The notes: generated by a model not told the origin, from the sequence alone. A stretch of DNA of 58,597 nt from Chara braunii (GCA_003427395.1 BFEA01000180.1:1653816-1712412); one strand, 5' to 3'. Counted from the stretch's first letter, positions 43,701 through 55,399 are shown. Made by a program: numbers and translations.

Positions 43701-44628
43701 TACCTTTGACTTCCTGGCGTTCTTCCTCGTTGCATTACTAACCCTTTCCAACGGGCTCACTCCTTCCTTCAACAGATCTATTCACTCTCTCTAAGTCACT
43801 GTGCCCTTCTCTCTGACCAAAACCCCGCCGCGCAGTTTTAAAGATCCATGTCGGAACAGTGCAGTCCCCCAGTTACTAGGCCGGACTAGCCTAGCTCGTC
43901 GACCTGTCCTCACCCGGTACACGCACTCTACCGTGTTCCCGAGCAGATCACCAGCTGCAGGTAGTCCCCTCTATTGGTTGCGAGCCACTCACCCATTCGC
44001 TTGCCTGCAGAACAACCCGCTCGAACACAACCCGCTCAGTCATTCCCCCTCTCTAGTATCCCGCTGAACCGGATAGCGCAGGTACTAAACTGCCATCCCG
44101 GTGAGACTGGCTTACGCAGACTCCAGTGAACGTCAGCACGATCCTGTTGGCAAGTCTCCAACTTTACGGCTCGCCCCACGCTAGTTCCCTCGATATGATG
44201 AGCAACCCACCATTCAGCAGGTAAGCCTCTAGCTCTCCCTCTCTCTCACTCTCTGTTGCGCCTGATCTGCCTATTGCCCAGCTCCCGCAGCGTTTGTTCC
44301 TTCAGGGCACATCCATGACGACGACGATGAGGAGCCCGACCGTGTAGACTGCCCGCGCGGATGACAACTGGCGTAGCCAGTGATGTTCGTAGCGTCTATT
44401 GCCGTGACCGGTCTGAAAACACTGCAGTTATCAATCCACAGAAGATGAATATGAATCTTCCGCTAGAACACGGGAAGATACATTCCCATACTTACATCCT
44501 CCCTCGTACGCAGACCTCGAACTTCCCTCCCGTCAAGTCCATCCGTCCGTCCAGTCCATCCGTCGAGTCATGAATCCGATTTCAGCCTTGGATTTAACCG
44601 TTATCAAAACCTGTACCTCGTAACCCGA
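40764..44628 (-). mobile_element. Giant-family LTR, minus strand, 3' portion
   Basis: Reading on the minus strand it ends ACCGATGCGATCGACA at 40764, the family terminus. It is collinear with the 3' part (about 46800-51378) of the plus-strand LTR, with an internal deletion removing most of the 120-bp array and the 19-bp palindrome. It has about eight copies of the CCATAAG motif between 42360 and 43140. Its 5' part is missing because the plus-strand element begins at 44629. It also shows the site occupied by the fold-back element in element 1, here empty (around 43470). Confidence 0.8.
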
Positions 44629-44639
44629 TGTCGGTGCGA

Positions 44640-44657
44640 ATACCCTTACAAGGGTAT
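44640..44657. repeat. LTR-terminal 18-bp palindrome
   Basis: ATACCCTTACAAGGGTAT, identical to the copies at 12639 and 57119. Confidence 0.9.
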
Positions 44658-45108
44658 CCGCCCTGGTTTTTGTAGACGATATGAATAGGTTTGGTTTGAA
44701 GTTCCAGGCATGCCATGCGATTTCCGGCAGTGTTTGTAAGTTACGTTTACTGGATGGTTGACTAGGATAAAGAGTGTGTGGGCGCGCGGGTTTGAGGCGC
44801 GCATGATCTTTTATTTTGGTTGATGATTGTGAACGTCAGCGTAGTTGCCGACCAATTTTTTTATTTTTCTGATTAAACTATGATTAAAAAGATTTTTGTC
44901 CTTTGATTCGTGTGTTTATCTGTGACTTGCGCGTACGTACAGAGGGCGCGACGTCGACGGCAGCATGGTTCAGTATAGTCACGCGGTAGGCGCGAAAGGT
45001 TGGCGGTCGAGAGTTCGGCTGGTAGGCATGAAACCTTTCGGTAGGTCCGCACGTAGCGCAATGTTTGCTTATTTTTGTGTCCATCAATATTAGACCCAAC
45101 CTTGGCCT

Positions 45109-45164
45109 TAGCACTGGCGGTTACGGCGTCAGACTTTCGTTAAAGAGATTCACGGATCGAGACC
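45109..45164 (+). promoter_or_regulatory. Pol III A/B-box pair in the 5' LTR
   Basis: TAGCACTGGCGG (A-box, 11 of 12) and GGATCGAGACC (45154-45164; B-box, 10 of 11), separated by 33 nt as in the element 1 LTR. The intervening sequence no longer looks like an anticodon arm. The partial 3' LTR of this element lacks the region through a ~466-bp deletion. Confidence 0.5.
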
Positions 45165-46279
45165 AAGCGGCAACGACGTGGGAGTGCTAGAACGGCGCGG
45201 AAAAGTCGAGGGGTCGAGGGCCGGCGGGACTATCCCCCTTGGTCTTGCCGTCGGCGGCATCCGATCGGTGGTGGCACGTTTTTTAATAAATTCTTGTTAT
45301 AATCCGGCGTGCCGTTGACCTGGGCGCGACGCCGGACCTAATGGGCGTCACGGCAGTCGAGGACCTTGAGTACGGGCTTTGTTCGACGGGTCCGCGGGTT
45401 CATGATGCTGGTGAAAGCCCCCTACCTCGCCGTTGCCGAGAAGCATGGCGTGGTCAGGGCTTGAGTTTGTAGTTGCACCTGGGCCAAAAGGGGCCGGTAA
45501 TGTTGACATTGTACGACCTATGTTTCGGGTCCGGCGAGGTCGCATGGGGATGTGTTGTATTCGTGGAACTGCCTGAGGTACGATTACAAGCTGTTTTTGT
45601 GACTGCGTCGGAGTTAACCCCCTTTCTCATAGTACGGGGAATCTCGTAGCAGCCACGTCCGCGTTCAAATCTCAGACGGGGGGCGAATATGCGGGGGCTG
45701 CACCCACTAGCAGATGCGATACCTGCTACAGCAGGTGGGCGATACCGGCCAGGGGTTAGCCGATAGCATTAGGACTGCGCCTCTTCGAGGGGCCAGTCAC
45801 TGTGCATCCCCTCCGATCCCCTCCCCCTGTGAACATCAGCCGTATCTGCTCGGCGCCACTCAAGGGGTGGGCCAACGATATATCCCTAGGAGGCGGGCGT
45901 TAAACTTGCCCATAGAGAGCTACTCGAACCGGTCGGTAGTCGGTTCCCTCCGAGGCGCCCCTCGAGATAGCGGAGGTTGACGAACAACTTGCCGACTACT
46001 GCGGATCGGCTGCTGTCGAAGAGAGCAGTGGAGCGCAGCGGGCGGAACGATAGCGCAGTGGGCGTTGTGGGTCGCTACGACCAGACACTATGCTAGTAGA
46101 AAAGAGTAAGAACACGCTAAGGCAGTGGGCGACGGGCGCAAGGCAGGGCAGGTGAGGCAAAGGAAGCGACGGGCTGTGAGGGAGAGCGGGGTGAGTGAAC
46201 TTGGACGGGTATTTGCGCTGGATACACGCGCAGCAATGAGGGAAGAGAACATCTATGGGGAGGGGGTAAAAGTAGTATA

Positions 46280-46700
46280 TCCCGCTCGTTCCTTGATGGA
46301 ATCAGGCGGGGAAAGACATAATACGGGGGGTTTGAATGGAAGCGAATGCGTTGGGAGTGTTAGAACAGCGAAAGGAGCAGTATAGAATAAGTTAGTGAGA
46401 AAGGAGATGCGTCGGGATAAGGCGAAAGGAGGAACGATGGGGAGGAGAGAATCGAGATACCACTCGATTCTTGACGAAATCGAGTGGGAAGAAATAGTAA
46501 GTCGGGGTTTTTAGACGAGGCGAGTTGAATGGTATGGTCAGAAAGAGATGAAAGTTAGTAGAATAAAAGATTAGTAAGAAAGGGTGTGCGCCGGGATATG
46601 GCGGAAGAAGGGGAACGACGGGGAGGAGAAATCGAGATACCACTCGATCCTTGATGGAATCGAGTGAGCTAAAGGTGAGAATAAAGGTTTGCGGACAAGG
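46280..46700 (+). repeat. Three ~180-bp units each carrying a hairpin
   Basis: Units centred near 46300, 46475 and 46655 share CTTGATGGAATC(G)AGTGGG. The middle one forms a perfect 10-bp stem, CCACTCGATT (46460-46469) with AATCGAGTGG (46478-46487) around an 8-nt loop; the third keeps CACTCGAT/ATCGAGTG. The last LTR copy repeats two of them (58265-58520), and element 1 has a diverged one near 14590. Confidence 0.75.
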
Positions 46701-46794
46701 CGATTTCGATGGTAGCATTAGTGTTGGCAATAGGTTAGTAAGAAGAAAGTTAGTAGGAAGGTAGGTTGCGCCTAAGGGGGAACTTGAACATGAC

Positions 46795-46945
46795 AATGAA
46801 TACTTCCGCGTTTTAGCGGAAGATTCATTCGATTTTTCCCAGTTGCTTCTGTGGGGGATGCGCCTGAATGAAACGACCGATCTAAAAAGTAGCGTGAATC
46901 TTCCCATATTTTGGGGAAGATTCGCTCTCGTTTGGCACAGTAGAT
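46795..46945 (+). repeat. Two stem-loop cores in the LTR
   Basis: ACTTCCGCGTTTTAGCGGAA-GATTCATTC near 46808 and GAATCTTCCCATATTTTGGG-GAAGATTC near 46898. They correspond to the stem-loop core inside the MITEs and to the minus-strand copy at 44450-44482. Confidence 0.65.
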
Positions 46946-48330
46946 AGGAGGCAGATTGCATCGTTTAGCTAGACTTAGACAGGAATTACCGGCGGAAGGG
47001 GGGTGGGGACGCCGGTAAGTGCGATAGAGGGGAAAGAGTAAAAGGGGAGAGCGGGCTGCCTACAGGTATTGGGCTGGAACTGGTAGTCCACTTGCGCATT
47101 CGGGTGGGGGCGAGTTGTCTTCAGGCGAGTCGAGCGGGAACGGGTAGTCTACTGGTGGGCTCAGAGAGGAGAGAGAACGGGAGCGCTTTCCCTTATCCGG
47201 GGACTCTGCCTATGGCTACGAGTGAACCTAGTCGCGTGATTGACTAGGAGCATTCATATGAAGAGTCAATTGAGCGAGTGCAGGCCGTTAGCAGCCAACG
47301 GGGTGAGCCAGCTATTTGCGGTTGCTCGCAACCAATCAAGTGGGCAGGAGCAGCGGGAAGGTTGACAACGGAGTGGCAAATTTACTTATTGAAAGGGAGG
47401 TCGTACTCGTGTAGCTGGGCGGTATGGCGTATTGTATTGCTGAGCTACAACTGCTGCTGGACACGTTGGGAGGGTCATTGCAGTTTTCAAGCAAAAAAAG
47501 TCACTGTGATCTGCCTGTGCAGTGAAGGGATGTCGTAACAGTGGGGTGAGTAGTACGTCTGGAAACTTACCTGCAGAACGAGGAGGTTGTCCGTACAATC
47601 GGACGAAGCAACGGAAGATAGCAGTAAAGTTAGAGATCTGTCGATCAGCGGAGGGCCTGTGAACTTTTTTGTTGGTCTGTGTGTCATTCATCCGATTGTT
47701 AAACAGAAGTAGCGAAGGGAGGATGATAACGAAGAAGGATAAACTTTAGCAGTTGATTAGAGTACCGAAGCGTGAGGAGCTAGCCACGGGGCAGGGAGTC
47801 GGTACTTATGCACACTCGACTCACCTCACATCAGGACAAATTGCGGATTGTTTGGTTGTAGACGGACAACTGCCGTATGTTAATAGTTACTGTTGACTGT
47901 TGCTGGTTGTTGCCGGCCGCCCGATCTGTTGCTGCATACTAGGGAAGATATGCTGCTACGTACTGTGCGCTGGTGACCACTATGTACTGCTGCTGCGTAT
48001 ATGGACAGTGGGCGGGCTGCTACTGCTGGCAGATGCCGCTGTTGCTGTTGATCGCCACTGGGAATTGCTGCTGCACTTTTGGACTGTTGCAGGCTGTTGT
48101 GCGGCCGCGATCGGGCTGAGGAGAGGTGTTGAGACTTGGGGAGGTGGCCAGGCTGGACAAGTAGGGGGTTAGTGCTGCGATTTTGGAGGTCGTTAGGGGG
48201 TTGATTTCGACAGTTTGACTTCAGAAGTTGGCCAGTCTGGCGGCCTTGTTTACTTTCGGTTTCTGTCAATTGTTTTTTTGCCTTGGCTTTGGGATAAATG
48301 AACCAGGTTGAGGATCAAGACATGTTCCAT

Positions 48331-48735
48331 AAGTTTGGGTGGTCTTGGTCCAACGCCTCGCACATGCTGGAACCAGAAGGTTATAATTTGGCTAGACTTT
48401 ATTATTATATTATCTATGAACAGGCTAGTCAGGCAGGGTTCCATAAGTTTGGGTGGTCTGACTATAGCTTATCACCAACTGAAGAGAGTACTAATTAAGA
48501 ATAAATCTGTGGTACGAAGGGTCATACTGAATCTTAAGCTGAAGATGATCGGTTTAGTTATATGCTACCTCAAAAGACTAAGTGCAGACAATTATATAAA
48601 GTTGGGATATTTAAACACTTCAGGGCGACTAGGGTGGCCTAGTCCTATGCCCAAAGAAGAGAAACATTGTTGTGCCCTGTGTTTGTGTATACTTCATGGT
48701 TGAGCTAGACATGTTCCATAAGTTTGGGTGGTCTA
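48331..48735 (+). repeat. LTR motif CCATAAGTTTGGGTGGTC, three copies
   Basis: Copies at about 48331, 48441 and 48716. The other two LTRs have seven to eight, so this copy has lost several. Confidence 0.85.
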
Positions 48736-49027
48736 GTTTTATGCCCTATGTAAGCTGGGATAAGGGGATAAAGCAATAAAAACTATGAAATATTGTTTGC
48801 TAAATTGACTTTGGGATGGTGAGAGTATTTACCTTTGTGGTTTGGCCTGCATGTGGCTGAGTGAGGCTACTACTTAGTCCGAGTTCCAGTTTGATAGGTA
48901 GTTGCTTTAGCTGCTCGCTACGTGTTAGAGCCATAGGAGTTTGTTTCAACTCCTGCATTTTGTGAGCTAATTTTTTTTTCTACTTAGATCAATTTGTGCA
49001 TTTTCTGGGATCTTTTATTTTATACTT

Positions 49028-49600
49028 GGTCTTGTATAAATCTTGGTAAGTCACTTTCTCTACGGAAAGCGCTGCCGAAATTTCTACAAAACCAAGGAGT
49101 TAGTCAAACTATGTCTTTTTCAGGGTCCGAATTTTTCTGACTTTCTGTCTTAGTAAAAATCTGGAACAACTTCTTTTCTAAAGGGACTGCTGCCCAAATT
49201 TTTGCTAATTTAGGGAGTTAGACAAAATTAGACCCTCAAAAGTCAAAATCATCTTAGAGTCCGAGCTTAGCTTTGTATGAATTTTGGAATAGCACTTTCT
49301 CTACAGGAAGCGCTACCGAAATCTCTGTAAATCTAAGAAGTTAGTTAAATTTTGTCTTAGTTGAACTCAGATTTTATGTCTGAGTTCATATCTGACCTAG
49401 TATAAATCTGGAAAGTCTTCTTTTTTGAAGGGAGTGTTGTCGAAATTTTTATCAGTTCAGGGAGTTAGACAAAACTTGACTTTGCGAAGTCAAAGACTAT
49501 TTCATGTTTTCATATTTGGGTTAATATAAATTCTGAAAAGACACTTTTCCTACGGGAAGCGCTGCCGAAATTTTCTTAGTTTACAAAAGTTAGATTATAT
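49028..49600 (+). repeat. ~120-bp tandem units in the LTR, five copies
   Basis: GGAAGCGCTGCCGAAATTT-type blocks near 49063, 49181, 49308, 49420 and 49553, each followed by GGAGTTAGACAAA. Same array as 18860-19440. Confidence 0.85.
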
Positions 49601-49860
49601 TTTGACAGATGACGATTCTGGAAAATCCACTCTATAGAGAGGAGATTCTGTTAGAGGTCTACCTTTTCTTTGACACTTGCTTAGAGGTAGACTTAGGCCT
49701 AATTAATTAGGATAATTTAAGTAAGATCGTGATATGGGGATTATTCTCCATGGACTTATAGATTTAGCTTGGGGATTGACCTGTCTTGTGTTACAGGTCT
49801 TCTTGATCGATTGATTCAGGACTTAGGCTAGATTCAACTTGATCCTACAAGGATCACCTT

Positions 49861-49879
49861 CTGTTATCACTGATAACAG
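49861..49879. repeat. Perfect 19-bp palindrome
   Basis: CTGTTATCACTGATAACAG: 9-bp arms around a single C. Retained with one change in element 1 (19701-19719). Confidence 0.85.
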
Positions 49880-50759
49880 GTCGGCTACCGATTCGTCGGT
49901 CTAAGATTCAACTCTAATTCACTCCTGCCACTCAACCTAAAGACTTTAGCCTTGTGATTTGAACTGTTTTGTTGTGTTTTCACGCGGACTTTGTTTTGAA
50001 TGGTCATTTAAAGAAAAGTACTGAGTATTTTATTTTGGGAGTTGCACAAAAGTGTGGCTTGTATGGCTAAAAGCAAGGGGTGTGAGTGCAGATAATGGTT
50101 GAAGTTGCCCCCGTGTAGTGCCTGGACTAGCGGGATCTTTGATGTGATTGCAGGTATGTTTGGTGATTCGGACTTTGGACTTTGACGCTCTGCGCTCACA
50201 TACATATATATATGGCTGAGAGCAGCTCCACTGTGATTGTGAGAAGTGGTCGTCACATATTAATAACCATTTATATTTATGTGATATATATATGTCTTGA
50301 GTGTTTCGCGCGGCCTACTGAGACCACGCGTAAGGGTTAACCAGATCGTGTGTTTGAGGGAAGAGGGAGACCCCTTTTTATCCTTTATTTTCTAGAATTT
50401 TATAGTTGGACGTTGTAGTCCGTGGCAGCCGTCAAAGTCAAACCTCTTGACTTATCTCCAGGGTCATAAGAGACGATTGTCACCAGAGGTATGAACCTGT
50501 GTACCACCCGCTCTCCGCAGGGTGCAGAAGAGGGTGTGGTTCTCAACCGCACTTGGCGGTTCAACCATACTTGGCAGTTGTCCAGCGTCGAGAGATTAAC
50601 CCTCAAGGCGCATGTCAGCCGACACTTGAGTGTCGAATGCGACCCTCGAGATTAACGAGGACCGCATGAGTATGGGTACTACATAGTACGCCATCATTTG
50701 TGATCGCTTGCGTACGCTTGCATTGCGAATCGATATGAGTTAGCTCTGCGTCTGCGCGG

Positions 50760-50767
50760 TTTTATAC
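50760..50767 (+). promoter_or_regulatory. TATA-like box of the LTR
   Basis: TTTTATAC in a locally GC-rich setting (GCGCGG before, GTCTCACGTGCGAC after), conserved in the other LTRs at the same place. Likely core promoter. Confidence 0.5.
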
Positions 50768-51380
50768 AAAGTCTCACGTGCGACGCATTTCCGATGTCCG
50801 CATCGGAAAGTTATGGGATGACTACTACGGGACTAGGAGTGTTGTCGCGTTGTTTGTTCAGTGTCGTTCTGTATAAGTATATGTACGTGCGTGTGTGTGT
50901 GTGTGTATTTTTTTTATGTTCGTAGAGTGGTGTGCGCGTGGTGTGTGGGATGCGTCCTAGTCGATCGACGACGAGTCGCGCTTGGGACCTCAGCCCCCCA
51001 AGATGTCGGTTCGCGTGCGGGTCCGATAGAGGAGTATTACTGCGTGTAACCCCTATGCTACTGCGAACGAGAAACGCCCTCGGCTGGTCCACCTCTGCGA
51101 TTGCAGCTGATCAGCTTTCGTACTGTGGACTGGTAGCTCGGTGGGGATACGCCCACCGAAGGGAGGTGACAACTCCTGTAAGGTGGAGGTAAGTCGTGCC
51201 TCGCGTAGGCCCTATCCTGTTGTAGGGGCTCGCGAGAGGTATGGTTGGCGCACTCGGTCGGAGCGGCTTGCAAAAACTCCATGTGTATTCGCGACGAGGA
51301 CTAAGTCCAACTCCTGCGTGACGCGGCCGGGAGGGTCCCGCGCTGCCCTTGTGCGGTGCCGGACCGATGCGCTCGACAGG

Positions 51381-51399
51381 TGGCGCCGTTGCCGGGGAT
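51381..51399 (+). promoter_or_regulatory. Primer-binding site complementary to tRNA-Asp
   Basis: TGGCGCCGTTGCCGGGGAT is complementary to the 3' end of plant-type tRNA-Asp(GUC) including CCA, with no mismatch over 19 nt. It starts two bases after the LTR's terminal CA. This fixes the LTR boundary, the orientation (plus) and the replication mode (tRNA-primed reverse transcription). Confidence 0.9.
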
Positions 51400-52177
51400 A
51401 ACGGTTGCCTGTCGTTGTCCCTGGTGGAACGACATCCAGGTATGAGAAAGTGAGAACTAGGCAAAGTGAAAAGTTTTCTTTAGACTTATGCGGTTGATGG
51501 TTCGACATCTTGACTATCGTTAAGGATGTCTTAAGGCCGTGGCTTAAGCATGAAGTACTGACTATAAGCATTTGCACGACTTACTTGAGGAGGGAAGTGT
51601 TTGGCTATACGCTTCAGTACTCAGACGCCTATAATAGCGGTTTCAACGAGCACCCTGTTATCCTAAGTACCTTTCGATAATTGGGTGGTACGTGGCACAT
51701 CTGATGCGGCCTAGGTTGAGTTGAGGCAACGTCCGCATTGTTGGGTATGTCCACTATCGAAGCAAGCTCAGTTGATAACTGTCAAAACTACGAGGCTAGT
51801 GACTTATTACGTGCGTAATGTGTTAAGCTTACTTATGATGTAAAGAAACTAAGTTCAGGCATCTCCCCCTGGTCCGTAAAGTGTCGTTTTAAGAGGAGGT
51901 TTCTAGTACGTGAGCGACACGAGTGAGGGGGTAACTGATATGTGAGAAATGACGGGTTTGATGATAGAGGTCTTTCCTTGGGCCCAAACCGAGTTGTGAT
52001 GCGATGGGTAGTGCAATTAATATTGTGCCTTGATCCCCCCCGGTGGTATCAGTTGGCGATAAAATTGAGTCACCTAGAGGATTCTATAGATGTAAATGCC
52101 GATAAAAGTTGAGTAGGAGTGGTTACTTAGCCAGCGGTTTGGCTAACCCGGAGAGAGGCTTATGTCTTAAGTTTGTG

Positions 52178-52179
<2 letters not shown>

Positions 52180-52243
<64 letters not shown>
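52180..52243. repeat. (AT)32 microsatellite
   Basis: Perfect AT dinucleotide run inside the internal domain. Confidence 0.97.
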
Positions 52244-52246
<3 letters not shown>

Positions 52247-53514
52247 TTTGGTCTTTATGACAATTTGTATGTGGTGGTTGTTGCCATATATGTGTTTTTT
52301 CTGTAATTGTTTAGTGTTTGATTAACGATGTATGTATGAATTGCCTTTCAAAGAGGACATAGATTTTGCATGAAACCCACATCTGGCATGGGACCAGAGG
52401 TGAATGGGGTGACTCACTCCCAGGGAGGGTGGTTCTTCCTAAGGGGAGTTAGTCAACGTGTATAAATTGTCCTCAGTGGAAGTGCATTCTTGAATTGTTA
52501 TCCCCTCGTTGAGACTTAAGGAAGCAGCTATCAGTCTTGAGAATGATAGTGAGACTCACGGCGGAACTACGTTCCTGGTCCATTGTGGGGTGTTGTTATC
52601 TTTCCTTTGAATAGGAAAATAACTACATTATCAGGTAAGAGAAGAGAAAAATATTTGTTCCCTTACTTAAACCTTGATGGCAAAGGTATGACAACTATTG
52701 CTTAGCCAGGGTGGGTCTAGAGTGACGACCTAGGTCAGACTCTCGCTAAGTAGGGACCATATTTAGAGAGGTGTGGGATCGTCACTCGTTATCGTAATAA
52801 GTATGAGTGGGGTTGTCTTACTAACCTTAATAGGTTAAGTGAGGAGCAAACGCTAGAATCAGAAAGGAATGTGGTGAGGCTTGATCTTTAGAGCGGGGCT
52901 CAGGAGTCAAGATGTTATCCTATGAGGATTACACCGCTCCTCTGTAGTATATGCTTCACTTAAGAGTTGAAGGGGTAACGATTGTATCATGTTATTTACT
53001 CATTGCTAGTCCTACTTCTGCCTTATAGAATATAAAAATACGTTATTGAGAGTTATCTTATTATATGATTGAAAGTTGAGTTGGCTTCATGTTGTTATTT
53101 ATAAATTTTGTCGTAATCTTCAGTTAAAACCCTTGCCAATAAGTTGTGCCTATTATATTGTGATTATTGTTGTAAGTATATATTATTCATCATGGGTTGT
53201 ACTGCATTTTGGATTTACGTTTGGAGTAGTCGCCTATGCGACATACGTATATTGTGTCCTTCCTTGATAATAAAAATCATAAGTGGTTAATGCTTGAGTT
53301 ATGATACGAGGGATTTATAAGTAAATATTTATGTTTAAATTTAGGTGGATATTTATTTAAAGACTCTCTTCGATAACGCTGTTGTTCTGAATAGATTCTT
53401 AGGTGCTTTCATGATAAAAACGACTTAATTTAGTAGCGATATATTCTGCATTAGATTTAGTTGCGTAACTCCCTTCGAGCCTCGACCCTAACGCCGCTCG
53501 TTGTAGTTCAATAG

Positions 53515-53754
53515 GTGACGGGGTCGAGGGAGCTCGAGATGGAAGGTTCTCAAGGGAAAATTGGGGTAGAGGGCGCAAATGAGGCCGCAGTGAAGGAGCA
53601 AGAAGGGGGGTATGTAGGGCACACGTGCGAGTTGTTGTATGACCTATATCTGGACCAAAGATTCATAGCCCATGGCCAAGGGTTGAGGAACTTGGCCAAT
53701 ATCGTTGATGCTTATGCAAGCTCCCACGATCCAGATAACAGGGTTGTAAATTGA
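53515..53754 (+). CDS. Small unidentified frame in the internal domain
   Basis: Seventy-nine codons; the first ATG is at 53539. A charged start (MEGSQGKIGVEGANEAAVKE) is followed by CELLYDLYLDQRFIAHGQG and LRNLANIVDAYASSHDP. No domain is recognised. It could be the last remnant of a gag-type frame or chance. Confidence 0.2.
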   Translation: MTGSRELEMEGSQGKIGVEGANEAAVKEQEGGYVGHTCELLYDLYLDQRFIAHGQGLRNLANIVDAYASSHDPDNRVVN

Positions 53755-54580
53755 GATGAGGTCCAGGCAGTAGCAGGGCGATAGAGGATGCCCTTGTTTT
53801 TTGCCGAAGTATGTCCCTCGTGAGCTTGTGTACATACGTGTGCATGGGTGCCAAGGTAGAAGGCTAACTGGTTGTGTGATTCCGGCCCTGTGTTTTAGTT
53901 TACAAGATTTTGACTATATACAGAACTGGTTATAAGAGGTGTATATAAGCCTTTAGTGCATTGTGTGTATATGTCAGAGCATAAAAGGTCTCAGGTTAAG
54001 TTGGATAAGCAAATTTTCACGCTTTTGCATCTACTCAAGAGTAGATTGGGTAGAGTATGAGAGTGAACCTCGTGTATGTATGGGCCGCTGGAGATAATAA
54101 ACGGATGAGGGAATGGTCTGTAATGTAGACTTGAGCGCACTACGAGGTCGTGTAAGGATGAGATCTTACTAGGAGGGCTGATTTGATTTTGGTTATGATA
54201 TTTGTCCTTCGTTAAGACATATACCTTCATCCAGGAATGTCTTCCTACGATTCAAGATGAATTGATTATGTTTTAGAGGCTGAGTTTATTTTTAACCATA
54301 CCACCCTGAGTTGGGAAAGGATAAGCGACGATACGTTTGTATACAGGAGGCTGCTTTAAATTGAGTAGGTCCTGAGTTATTGTTTCAGGGCGCTATGACG
54401 TCGAGAGTTAGTGTGCTAAACCTCTTGCTATACGAATTGTGCTGAGATATGAGAGAGGAGTATGCACGCCACTTTGATTTGGGGCTGTTGTAAATTTATG
54501 ATTGATTGAGACGTGTTGGACCTTGTGTTTCGGGTTGGATATTTGGATAGGTCGTGGGTTACTTGGATCCCTCCAATATG

Positions 54581-55237
54581 AGAGAAGGTTAACAACAGTC
54601 GTATTTTTCATCACCACTTCAGGACACCCTTCACCACTCGAGGATGCAGCCTGCCGAAACAGGTGGTTTTCAGGGTCTTCGGATCTTTCACCACTTCAAG
54701 ACCATTCAGGTCTGAAAATCCTGAATGGTCCTTAAGTGGTGAAAGCTATGAAGACCTTGAAAACCACTTGTTTAGGCAGACTGCATCCTCAAGTGGTGAA
54801 GGGTGGTTTTCATGGTCTTCGGACCTTTCACCACTTCAAGACCATTCAAGATTTTTAGACTGCCTTCATGGTCTTCGGACCTTTCACCACTTCAAGACCA
54901 TTCAAGATTTTTAGACTGCCAAAAAAACTCTCACTTGAACACTTCAGGACACTGTTCACCACTTCAGGATGCAGACTGCCTAAACAAGTGGTTTTCAGGG
55001 TCTTCGGACCTTTCACCACTTCAGGACCATTCAGGATTTTCAGACTGCCCAAAACGCTCACTTGAGCACTCCAGGATACCGTTCACCACTCCAGGATGCA
55101 GACTGCCTAAACAGGTGGTTTTCAGGGTCTTCGGACCTTTCACCACTTCAGGACCATTCAGGATTTTCAGACTGTCAAAAACTCTCACTTCATAATTTTC
55201 ATTTTTGAATTTTCAGCTACCCGATAACCGCTTGTGT
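54581..55237. mobile_element. hAT-like fold-back element, copy 2
   Basis: A 657-bp insertion flanked by the perfect 8-bp duplication CCAATATG (54573-54580 and 55238-55245). The left end AGAGAAGGTTAACAACAG matches the inner-reading right end of copy 1 (GAGAGATGGTTAACAACAC). The right end read inward is ACACAAGCGGTTATCGGG. The interior has one long palindrome (arms about 54627-54710 and 54720-54803, roughly 84 bp) and then direct repeats of GGTCTTCGGACCTTTCACCA plus CTTCAAGACCATTCA near 54817, 54872, 54999 and 55126. The word CCACTTCAGG(A/T)C-CATT-CAGGA-TTTCAG is shared with copy 1. Confidence 0.8.
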
Positions 55238-55399
55238 CCAATATGGTGAGTGCGATTACGCCATTTATAGCTATTTCTGTTTAGCTCTGACTAATGAGGC
55301 TATGATTTTTGGGCAATACTGGACGACTGGTGCCAGCTTGAGCTGAGATTGCTCGACTTTATGTGTATATGTGTAATTCAAGACTATGATTGTTTGAAT

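Larger units (their letters stand above)
44629..51378 (+). mobile_element. Giant 5' LTR of element 2 (6,750 bp)
   Basis: Begins TGTCGGTGCGAATACCC and ends GATGCGCTCGACA; TGTCG/CGACA is the terminal inverted repeat. The primer-binding site follows two bases later. The left part aligns with the partial 3' LTR at 57108-58597 (roughly 93-95% identical by eye outside deletions), and the right part with the LTRs ending at 22980 and 40764. It contains the terminal palindrome, Pol III boxes, a hairpin tandem array, three CCATAAG motifs, the 120-bp array, the 19-bp palindrome, a TATA-like box and a TG-rich tract. No protein-coding frame is conserved between copies. Confidence 0.85.
51400..54572 (+). 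mobile_element. Element 2 internal domain, left part, non-coding
   Basis: About 3.2 kb after the primer site without gag, protease, reverse transcriptase or integrase signatures in any frame. It contains an (AT)n run at 52180-52243 and a small open frame at 53515-53754. It is not matched elsewhere in this window. Confidence 0.7.

Noticed and set aside
45590-45700. tRNA-like segment around GTTCAAATCTC in the LTR
   Set aside because: A B-box-like word exists and GTCGGAG pairs with CTCCGAT in one copy (57585-57655), but the two features cannot belong to one cloverleaf, and the T-stem does not form.
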